64,000 nt of DNA from Annona cherimola (Eukaryota > Streptophyta > Magnoliopsida > Magnoliales > Annonaceae), in NCBI GenBank assembly GCA_030490835.1, contig CM059975.1, positions 6,847,579 through 6,911,578 of the forward strand. The letters run 5' to 3'. This document shows positions 9,980 to 19,146 of this stretch, piece after piece. The stretch's first letter is position 1. Each line of letters starts with the position of its first letter. The notes under the pieces were generated by a model. That model saw only the letters and a program-made list of their open reading frames with translations, was not told the DNA's origin and made no database searches. Position numbers and translations under genes: made by a program.

Positions 9980-12568
9980 TTAGTAATGTGGAACTCCCTG
10001 ATTGCGATGCATATCCAGCAACCACTCAAGAGTCACACCACGCCATCCGTCTTCTGTTTGTGCAAAGATTTTTTGCTTTACATGGTCCACGCACATGCTT
10101 ATGTTACCAAAACCATAAACTGGAAGACCATCATGTGTTCTGTGTGGTTTGGGCTTGAAAACCAAATTATTATCCCGTGCACAGTTCTCAAGGATTTCCT
10201 TCAAGCTCAATGGGGACTGGGCATCTGATCCATCTGCATGACTCCCAGCTGAAGTGTGGCGCTGACCATATGCTGCAGCCTGCTGCTGAGCCTCGTACTG
10301 CCTCTTCTCTGTTGCTCTGAGATAGCTAATGTTTTCTCTAGCCCCTGGCTCCACCACCTCCATCCCTTCAACAGCTTGATTCATCATCTCAAGACCAACA
10401 TTTAGCTGATAACGAATCCGCTCATTTGCCAGCAGTTCGGCAGGAAAAAGTCCCTTCCATCCCAGAAACCATTGTGTTACTTCTTCAAATTTTGGATGTG
10501 AGCACAGCCAGTGATATAAAACCTGTTGCCACTTGGTGAAGAAGCCAGTTTCCAACATTGTTACCATGTGATGAATTGGAATGGCAGATGCCCATGTCAT
10601 GACCCATGAGAACTGATCAAGTTTCTGATTGGCAGGATTGACCTCAAATTCTTGCAATGCTACCATCAGTTTTGGAACTATGTAACGAACAATGAGTTGT
10701 TCCCAACTAGCTGGATCAAAAACAGTTTTCCATGGTGAAAGAATGGCAAAGGCAGATGAGTCGCACGCATGCCAAGCATAAAGAGCATTGCCCAACTTCT
10801 CACGTATTGTGTGATATAATATCTCCAACCTCTGCCCCATCAGCGGGAGCCATGGATGAACCCAAACGTGAATCGGTACTGTCTCTCGACGAGGGTCCCA
10901 TGATTGCACTGCATCTGATAGTTTGGGCATCACCACATTCTCCAAAACACTGTGAAGAACCACAGGAGGCAGCAATTTCTCCCATGATTCCAGAAAACGG
11001 AGCATCGGTTCTGGGTCCCTTGCCTTCCAAGTATTAATCCCTGATATCCTGATAGCTGGCAAAATGACCTCCATCATCAGCTGTGTATATGGTGAAGCCA
11101 CATTAACATCAGAATAATCATGCGGGTCATCTCCCTCCAAAAGGCTCTTCCACAATGACATCACCTCCAAACCATAGGATGGGTTCTGCAGAGGATCCCA
11201 CCCTTGGAACACCCTGAACATCAATTGCAATGCGTAGGAGCATGCTATGCAAGATAAGTTACACATCTTGTAATCATCAGCATACTTCTTCCGGAGATCA
11301 TGAAACGTCATTGCAAGAGAATCCAATGTCAAAGCTCCAAGCAAATTTGCCTCACCCAGCCGGTCCAAAGTAGCCAAGATCTCTTCCATTGCATCCAACT
11401 GCTGCTTCTGCAGGATAGCCTCCTCCTGTAGCCTCTCCTTCTCAGTCTGCAGGCTCGCAACAGTCTCCCTCTCATGCCGCAAATCCCTATCAATCTTCTG
11501 AATATCAAGCTCCGCCATGTCCACAATCAGCCTCAAATTGTGCTGAAGCTCAGGCATTGGAACCTGATTCTCCTTTGCCTTATCCTCTGCATTCAAGTTC
11601 TCAAGATTGGTGAGCACCCTCACCTGCGGACCTCTCATGTCGAGAACTTTCTGGACAACTTCCAGGCCCTGTTCTTCTTTCTGCGCCAGCAATTCCTCCG
11701 CTGTAATGTACTTCTTCTCTTTTCTCACCCGGTTCCGCTTCCACAGTTTCTCCTTGGCTAGCTGGCTCAATACCGGTGTAGCAGTACTGTCCTCTCTTTT
11801 CGGTTCCTCCAAAGCAGGCATCTTTGCTTCCTTGTACTCATTAAAACCCATACCCATGTTCTTCGGCCGCAGCTTCGCCTCAATGGGTGACAAAATCCCC
11901 TGCTGGTTCTTACCCAACCCGCCCCCTTTGTATCCCATCTTCTCAAGCAATTTCATCCCAATCCCCTTGGTATGCCTCTCAAACCCACCCATGTTTCCGA
12001 ATTCAGACACTGTCATTCCCCCATTCGACTTCTTCTCGCTCTTCTGCTTCTCTCTCTGCTCCCTTTCACGCCTGGCTGCACCCTCCTTGATCCGTTGCCC
12101 AAAAGCCGTGGGCAGGAAATCATCCTCCTCCTCATCGTCGCCCCTGCCGCGGCGGCCGCCGCCCGGCATCCCGTTTTCAGTTTCAGCTTTCCGTTCCTTC
12201 CCAAACCCCAATCCCGACCCCTGATTCAAATTAAACCCTAATCCGGAAGGACGCCCGTCGTCATCCCCGTTACTCTCCTCGACATTCCTGTCGATTTCCT
12301 GGTTGGGCATGACGGTGCCGGTGGAAACGAAATTGACGGGTTTGGAGAGATCGACAGTGGAGGATATCAAACGGTCCTTGCGGCCGCGCTTGCGAGAAGA
12401 GGAGTCGTCATCGGAATCGGAATCAGCGAAGACGCCGTAGAGGACGTCTTCCTTTGTCTGCTGCCGCTTCTCCTTGCGCTTCCTGTAGTAGAACTCGCCT
12501 CCGATCCACTGCCCATCTTCATAATCGTTCTCCATGCCGAAGCGCTCCATGCCTTGGTATTCGTCCAT
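9980..12568 (-). CDS. STIPL: STIP/TFIP11-type G-patch protein, spliceosome disassembly factor (NTR1 homologue)
   Basis: A single uninterrupted frame of 862 codons. The ATG at 12568 is chosen because the protein then begins MDEYQGMERF, as plant homologues do; the frame upstream has no other ATG. The N-terminus is the acidic TIP domain. An acidic and basic low-complexity segment follows. The G-patch, with GIGMKLLEKMGYKGGGLG at about residues 200-220, is expected to bind and stimulate the DEAH helicase Prp43. A coiled coil (about 350-400) and the GCFC domain (about 400-700, with many W/P motifs) follow. The C-terminus contains GVTLEWLLDMHRNQG, typical of the family. The family acts in the nucleus to release the lariat intron and snRNPs. 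Length and domain order match the family and no damage is visible. Absence of introns is unremarkable here. Confidence 0.95.
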   Translation of the reverse strand: MDEYQGMERFGMENDYEDGQWIGGEFYYRKRKEKRQQTKEDVLYGVFADSDSDDDSSSRKRGRKDRLISSTVDLSKPVNFVSTGTVMPNQEIDRNVEESNGDDDGRPSGLGFNLNQGSGLGFGKERKAETENGMPGGGRRGRGDDEEEDDFLPTAFGQRIKEGAARREREQREKQKSEKKSNGGMTVSEFGNMGGFERHTKGIGMKLLEKMGYKGGGLGKNQQGILSPIEAKLRPKNMGMGFNEYKEAKMPALEEPKREDSTATPVLSQLAKEKLWKRNRVRKEKKYITAEELLAQKEEQGLEVVQKVLDMRGPQVRVLTNLENLNAEDKAKENQVPMPELQHNLRLIVDMAELDIQKIDRDLRHERETVASLQTEKERLQEEAILQKQQLDAMEEILATLDRLGEANLLGALTLDSLAMTFHDLRKKYADDYKMCNLSCIACSYALQLMFRVFQGWDPLQNPSYGLEVMSLWKSLLEGDDPHDYSDVNVASPYTQLMMEVILPAIRISGINTWKARDPEPMLRFLESWEKLLPPVVLHSVLENVVMPKLSDAVQSWDPRRETVPIHVWVHPWLPLMGQRLEILYHTIREKLGNALYAWHACDSSAFAILSPWKTVFDPASWEQLIVRYIVPKLMVALQEFEVNPANQKLDQFSWVMTWASAIPIHHMVTMLETGFFTKWQQVLYHWLCSHPKFEEVTQWFLGWKGLFPAELLANERIRYQLNVGLEMMNQAVEGMEVVEPGARENISYLRATEKRQYEAQQQAAAYGQRHTSAGSHADGSDAQSPLSLKEILENCARDNNLVFKPKPHRTHDGLPVYGFGNISMCVDHVKQKIFAQTEDGWRGVTLEWLLDMHRNQGVPHY

Positions 12569-12708
12569 GGCGATGGGATCAATCAAAACCTACCTGTCTT
12601 CGAGCTCTCCGCGAAGACGAAGAAAATGATAAAAATAAGAGGGAAAAAGAAAGCCCCAAAAACGCAAATGCTCTGATTTCTGAAGCGCTTGGTATCTATG
12701 ATAACAGT

Positions 12709-12976
12709 GGGTGTGTTTGTCAATGGTTAGTTAAAATTTTTGGATTTAAAACTTTTTATTTTTCATAAGTATTAAATTTTTTATTTATTTATTTATATTT
12801 TCCTATATAACTACCCTACTTTTTAATCATTTCTGTATAATTACTCATACAACCAACCTATTTATTTTAACTTTATTATATTTACTCTTCATCATTATCC
12901 CTATTATATTATATTATTTGACAACTTTTGCTTTTCAAAACTTTTCACCGAAATTTTTTCCATTCTCAAATACACC
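12709..12976. mobile_element. Family A MITE close to the STIP start
   Basis: The segment starts GGGTGTGTTTGTCAA and ends CTCAAATACACC. Its interior (AAAACTTTT, then TATAACTACCCTACTTTT, AATCATTTCT, CCAACCTATTTATTTTAAC) matches the element at 2913-3203. The ends are decayed and no clear TAA duplication remains. It lies 141 bp upstream of the STIP ATG, in promoter or 5' UTR sequence. Confidence 0.7.
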
Positions 12977-13599
12977 TATGGTGTGCAAGTGGATTTCCAA
13001 GTCATGCTGCTTGGAATTTGAATAGGATTTTTGAAGATAAACAATTGGATCGACATATGCCTTGGAAATGGTTGGTCATGTTTTGGGGTGTTCTTCTATT
13101 TCTACTACTCCTTGATTTAGATTTCATCCCTAATATTGTTAGTATGTAGTTAATTAAATAAATTATGTAGTTATTATGGGTAATTATGTTTGATGAGAAT
13201 GATGGGTTTGGGTTTTGTAGATATTTAAATTTTTATGTTTGATGATAGCGATGAGTCTATAGACTTTTAAATTTTCACATTTATTGAGTACATGAGTTAT
13301 TCTTAATTTGTATATCATTATAAATTATTTAACTCTTCAATACTTATTAATTTATTTTATTTATTTTTTTGTTAGATATGTTTATAAAAGCGTAATTCAG
13401 AAACAAGTTGAGATAAACAAGGATAATTCAAATGCCAAGTATCAAAGTTCAAGGTTTATTACACATTTCAAGTTAAGTTAATTCAGTTGATTTTCTAAAT
13501 TTCATATGTTATATTTGTGCTTAGTTAATGAATTTTCAAAATTTTTTATTATTTTCTTTCATGTTTTATTATGACGCTCGAAGTCCAATATACAAATTT

Positions 13600-13768
13600 A
13601 AGAGTTATAAATATATATTGAAAAATAATTAATTAATTAAAAATAATTACACATTTATGATATCATAAATATGTCATGCTAACGTTATCGGTTCAACCCG
13701 GTTCGTTTAACCGGTCAAATCTGTTCGAACCAAACGAGTTCTTTTGCCAGTTTGGTTCTGACAACATT
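13600..13768 (+). mobile_element. Remnant of a hAT 3' end related to the intact element at 49.7-54.2 kb
   Basis: The stretch CATGCTAACGTTATCGGTTC (from about 13675), followed by clustered CGGTTC/GAACC motifs and ending GACAACATTG at 13768, parallels the right end of the intact hAT (CATGCTGACGTCACGGTTC, clustered GGTTCGAACCG, ending AAAACATTG). The flanking AT-rich 3' part is also similar. No left end was found, so it looks truncated or heavily decayed. Confidence 0.45.
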
Positions 13769-13779
13769 GAAATAAATAT

Positions 13780-14009
13780 GTTAGTTTGTATAAGTAGATG
13801 TGTAAAAATAATCGAAAAGTTAGAACAATTCTATATGAGGATGTGAAAAAAATTAGTAAAAAATAAAATAGTTATAGAGACTGAAAAAGTTTTAGATTAA
13901 AAAATTTTAGTATGAAAGTGTTTAGTTTTACCAAACATTCCCTATATCAAAAACTTTTATACAAAAAATTTTTCACCAAAATTTTTATTACTTTTCAAAC
14001 ACATCCTAT
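13780..14009. repeat. Family A MITE fragments
   Basis: Decayed family A sequence: AGTTATAGAGACTGAAAAAG, then TTTTACCAAACATTCCC at about 13950, followed by a further partial end with TTTTTCACCAAAATTTTT and CAAACACATCC. Ends are incomplete. Confidence 0.5.
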
Positions 14010-15769
14010 GTTTAATGTTTTCAAAAAACTATACTATATATTTAAAAACATAATTTATGTATTTAAGTTTTTTCGAATAATATATTCATAAAATTTAATA
14101 AATATTAATTACTAAATTTATTTAGAAAAATTATTAAATAATTATATATTACTAAAATTTCAAAGTTATATATTTTAGAGATATTTGTACTTATACCTAT
14201 GATTTTTTATAAAATTTGGGTTTATACTTATGATTTGAAATTTCCTTTAAATATACTTAAGGATTTTTAAAATATTTATGATTATACCCATAGCAAACCT
14301 CTTTTTTAAAAAAAACTATCAAGATGCTTTATGATAGTCTAAACCATCATTAGGTTTATAAAGGCAATTTTTATTAATATATCAAAAATACTTTCATTGA
14401 ACACCTTGGCGGACTCTTATTTAATCAAAGTAATTTTTGGTGTATTAACTAAATTTACATTACCAAACACAATGAATGTTTAGGATTTACTAAAAAATAT
14501 TTTGATTTTATAAAAATCAAGTGATTAAATTGTGACATAAACTACAAATAGCTTAAGATTCTTAGGCATATTTACAGTAAGTTTCAAGTGAAAGGCATAA
14601 ATGCAAATTGTGCATGAGCACAAATATCTGTATATCTCATTACTAAGTAAATATTTTTGTTTTCATATACAAAACCAAATATTATTATAATTTTTTATTG
14701 GTTATTGTAAATAAATTTTTAAAATTTTTATTTTGGATGCAAAAGCGAATAATAATATAATTATATTATTATCTACTTTTTATGTAAGAGATCCTACTAG
14801 TTTTAGATGGCCTATCCAAAAAAAACTAAACAATAATAAAATTATAATATTACATAAATAAAAATATAAATACTTAGTTTTATACTAAAATATATAAATT
14901 TGAAATTTTAATATACATTTACCGGATATAGTTATTTACACTTAAATTATTTTAAATAAAATTTATATTTTCTTTCCTGTGAAATATATGAATATATTGA
15001 ACATATTATTATTTTTCTATAAAAAATAAGTAATAGTATAACCATAATTATACTAATATTTACTTTTACGTAATAGATCCTATCAGCTTTATATGGCTTA
15101 TATGCAAAAAAACCTAAATAATAAAAAAATATAATATTATTCACTTTATACGGGAAAATAAAAATACTTACTTGTCTAGGAAGATATACAAATTTCACAA
15201 TTTAATATAACAGTTACCCCATAATACTCATTTACACTAAATTTTTCATATAAAATATATGAAAATATTATTTTAAGTAATTTTAACATTAAATATATTA
15301 TATTTGAAATATCATATAATTAATATAGCAGCTAACAAAGCATAACATTAAATTTTTTCAGAGCATAGTTAAGAGAGTTTCCTACTCGAATGCAATTTAC
15401 ATGTAATCCCTTACATGGTAGAGTAGATATATCCAAGTGTTTTTCATTAAAAATAATATTTTATCCTAGTCTATAAGAAATTAATACCAATTATCACAAT
15501 ATCTTTGTGATGCAATAATGCCTCTTTAATTAAATTAATTTAAGTCATAGGTTTTTCAATAATATTATAAGGATTTAAATAAATAAATTTGAAATTAAAT
15601 AAGCCAATATAAAATAAATAAATTTAAATAAATCAAAGAACATAAAATAAATAAAACTTGCAATCAATAAATTTGAAGTAATTAATTAATATAAAATAAA
15701 ATATTATAAATAATAAATAAATAATAAATACATGATCGAAGATATATAAATAAATGATTTAAAATTCAA

Positions 15770-16005
15770 TTTTTTTTATTTCTATTTTTATTTATTTTTG
15801 AATATTTGTATATATTTATTTTGGATTTTTAAAAAGAGAGATATTTAAGTCATCTTAAATAATTTAAAATGACTTAAGTACTCATATTTTAAAAATCTAA
15901 AATAAATATATATACATATCTAAAAATGATAAAATTTGATGTATAGATTAAATACAAGTAGATTAACATGTCTATAAAAAAAATTCATAAAAAAAAAAAT
16001 CTGAA
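15770..16005. repeat. Foldback element (family C)
   Basis: A long imperfect inverted repeat centred near 15870 (ATTTAAGTCATCTTAAAT / AATGACTTAAGT). The right arm AAAATGATAAAATTTGATG, then ATTAAATACAAGTAGATTAA, shares the arm consensus with foldbacks at 21.1, 41.8, 42.2 and 56.8 kb. Confidence 0.5.
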
Positions 16006-16039
16006 ATCATTTGGAGTTTGAAAAGATCGATTCTCTAGA

Positions 16040-16367
16040 AAGAGTGTACAAATAATTAAAAAATATAGCAGTTGTGGAGAGTGAAAAGTTTTAAATTGAA
16101 AAAGTTTTAGATATTACGAAATTGAAAAGTTTTGGTGTAAACAAACATATCTATAAAAAAATTTGAAAAGAAAGAAAATGATATTATATGATAGAGATAA
16201 TGATGAAGAGTAAAAAATAAAAATAAAATTAATAGATTAGTTATTTAGAAATGATTGAAAAATAAGGTATTAGTATAGAAAGATGTGAAAAAATAATTTA
16301 AACATTAGATAATTATAGAGAATAAAAATTTTTGGCTTGAGAAGTTATTGGTACTGCCTAACATACC
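16040..16367. repeat. Overlapping family A MITE fragments
   Basis: Two partial copies sit end to end. The first ends GGTGTAAACAAACATATC near 16150. The second contains AATGATGAAGAGTAAAAAAT, GAAATGATTGAAAAATAAGG and AATTATAGAGAATAAAAATT, and ends CCTAACATACC near 16367. Both are internal family A motifs read from the complementary strand of the 2913 copy. Confidence 0.5.
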
Positions 16368-18967
16368 AGTAATTGGAAACACATGAGAGAATATTTTTAC
16401 CCTTACACATGATAAATCAAAATTACCTTTCATTTATAATTATTTATTTAACTTAAAATTAAGTTTCGTACAAATAATTAGAATAGTACATGATCCCCAT
16501 TAAAAGAAACGAAATAAAACCAACATAATAAAAGGATTTAATGTGTACGTCAATTTCTAAGGCATATATTACATGTCTAAAATATTATTTATAAGTGGAT
16601 AAATAGTTTTATATTTTGTAATCCATCTATCCGTGCTTTTGTCTTATGTTCTAAAAATATAAAAAAATAAGAAAATTATGATACTCCACATGAATCTAAA
16701 AGTGCCCACGTTTCCATAAAAAAATAGCAAAAATATATTTTTTGATCCGCCAGCACATGTCATACGCTGATCTTATTTTGAAATTAACGGGACAGTGGAC
16801 ATGTCATTCGCTGTTTATTTTCAAATCATATTTATACAATGTAATTTGTATATTTTTAAAAAAGAATTGTTAAATTTATACATTATTTAAATACACGTCG
16901 TCCCGCTAAGCCAACAAATATTTACTTACCCAACGCACCTTTACATAGCGTTCTTTTTTATGAAACACCTTTGCATTGCTTTGATCATGGTCATTTTAAT
17001 TATTGAAAAGTCATCTGTACATACTTTCTAAAAAACTTTTCTCTTTCATTGCAAATCATGTCGTGAGCTAGGAGAGAACATATGATAAATATTCTATGAC
17101 TATTTTTATTAGTAAAGTTTAAAAGTATAAAATTAAAATGGCTAAATCAAAAAGACTAAGGAGGAATATACACCAAAAAAAAACTTGAAATTTACAAATG
17201 AAGTAAAGAATTTTAATATGGTTTTGAATATTTTAGAGTGATTTTACATTTATTGGTGAATATCTATCTCAACTCAAATTTAAGTTAGAATTACCTTGCA
17301 TATTTAAAGCTATGACTTTGCAAATTTTTTTAGTTAACCTTTCAAACTTGATGGGTAGAGTTGGAATTAAAGATAAAAATAGTGGGCATATGTATCTGGA
17401 ATTGAATTTCAAGGTTATCCTTTTTTTTAACTAATATGCATTCAGTAATGATAAGATAAGAACTTAAATTATTTAATAACGATAAGAATTATGATGAATT
17501 TCCATAAATCTGTATTTACCAAAAAAAAATTAAGTTAAGAAAGATATCAAAACATTGATTTGAATTATTTTTGGGTGAAAGTATTTAAGTCTAGTAGCTG
17601 GATTGTTGTATTTCGATTTGGATTAAACCCTAATTAAAAAAAATTCGAAATCCGAAAAATTATTACCGAAGCAATTTACTTTGGGTTCTTTGGTCGGTTT
17701 GGATTTTACCTCACGCGAGTCGCATCTGTGGACACATGTAGTGCATGAATGTGTTGCAATCGACCTGATGATTACTTTTCCACCATGCACAGACCTGTTA
17801 CCCGTACTATTATCTAGAAAATAATAGAAATCTTATCCCCACCGAATCAACCAAAGTCAGTGAACAGCGTCTTGGGGAGGACATAATTTTGCTGGACACG
17901 TTGCATCTTTTCAGAAGCAGCAAATCACACAAGTAAATAGCCGCATTTTCAGACCCGCTTTCGTTTCAATCGGATAATATTCTTGTGGAAATTTTGCAGA
18001 TATAACCGCAAACTTTGACAAATTTTTGAATGATGCGTTCATATTCTTATTTATAATCTTCTTGTCTATACCTACCTCTCATCACACTCATAATTACTCT
18101 TGTTCCGAAAATGGTACCCACACGACAAGTAATCCAATCCGCACTTTCAAAAAACGCTGTGCTCATCCCATGCTTTTTTTGATTTTTTATTTATAAATTA
18201 ACCTAAGTCTATATTTTTAATTCTTTAATTTTTAATTAGTATTTATACAACACGACAACTGATATTATAATCAATTATGTTCGTAACCTAGAAATTCCAT
18301 ATGCATAAGCTCATGCCATGCCTTTTTTTTTTTTAGTTGTAAATTACCCCAAGTATATATTTTCATTTTTTAATTTTTTGATTAATACTTATACATGAGA
18401 CAATCAAATATATTCATAACCTGGAAATCTCACCCACTGAAAAGATAATATAAAATTCCACCTAAATCCACATGTAGCAACGGACCTCTATATCAGCCCT
18501 GTGTGCGCTCGCTGTACAGGTCATCGTGACCGCCTCATAACTTTCCATTCTTTAATTTCTTTTCCATGAGTGATCATATGTTATATTACCTCAACTGATG
18601 TTACATTCAAGTTTTAAGATATTCTTATAATCGTTTTATAAATATCTTATCAATATTTTTATTTTTTCTAACAGTATTTCCCAACTGATGGATGCTCCTC
18701 AGTTCTTTGAGTAGAGAGTGCATCAAAGTGAGCCTTTTTGCTAATTACGCTACTCGTGTGCTGATTGCTCATGCCATGTTTGAATCCTTCATCGGGCCAG
18801 CAATAAGGTGGAATTGGCTCGGGCGTCGTAACTCATGGACGGTATTAACCGGTACGAAGCTGTGGATGAATCTGAACCGTTAAATCTCAACCTTTTCCTG
18901 ATATTGATGGCAGATCGTCAATAATACAAATGTGCGATGCTGGAGAAATACAGGTAAAAAAAAAAAG

Positions 18968-18973
18968 CACGTG
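18968..18973 (+). promoter_or_regulatory. G-box upstream of alpha-glucosidase gene 1
   Basis: CACGTG inside GCACGTGACGCGACCACACG, about 170 bp before the ATG. The aligned stretch of gene 2 reads GCATGTGATGTGGCCACACG (about 28583), so the G-box is absent there. Binding by bZIP or bHLH factors is inferred from the motif alone. Confidence 0.45.
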
Positions 18974-19003
18974 ACGCGACCACACGTAAGTTGCCTTTTT
19001 CTT

Positions 19004-19010
19004 TATATAT
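19004..19010 (+). promoter_or_regulatory. Candidate TATA box of alpha-glucosidase gene 1
   Basis: TTTATATATCAAAAG, about 135 bp before the ATG. The site aligned with the TATA of gene 2 reads CCAATAAGAG here (about 19078) instead of CTATAAGAG, so gene 1 probably uses this upstream TATA and has a longer leader. Confidence 0.35.
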
Positions 19011-19095
19011 CAAAAGTTGCCTTTTAATGTTTGGTTTGCATCACATCGAGGACCGAAGCGCAACAACAACAAGAGGCCAATAAGAGACGAGAGGG

Positions 19096-19146
19096 ATGGG
19101 TTTTTCACATATTCTCGCATTGCAGGCCAAGCCTAATACAGAATGA
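19096..19146 (+). other. Short upstream ORF overlapping the alpha-glucosidase 1 start
   Basis: An ATG at 19096 opens a 16-codon frame. Its TGA (19144-19146) overlaps the main ATG (19143) as ATGA, a layout that could allow reinitiation. It exists in mRNA only if transcription starts upstream of 19096, as the TATA at 19004 suggests. No conserved peptide is recognised. Confidence 0.35.

Larger units (their letters stand above)
12977..18034. other. AT-rich gene-free block with transposon remnants
   Basis: About 5 kb of strongly AT-rich DNA with no supportable ORF. It holds a hAT 3'-end remnant (13600-13768), family A fragments (13780-14009, 16040-16367) and a foldback element (15770-16005), listed separately. 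The remainder is simple-sequence-like AT DNA. Confidence 0.6.

Noticed and set aside
10732..12241. Several plus-strand ORFs of 90-205 codons opposite the STIP gene
   Set aside because: They are antisense shadows of the minus-strand coding frame, with biased composition and no domain.
12569..12586. Extension of the STIP frame upstream of ATG 12568
   Set aside because: The extra six codons would start with TTG; the conserved N-terminus begins at the ATG.
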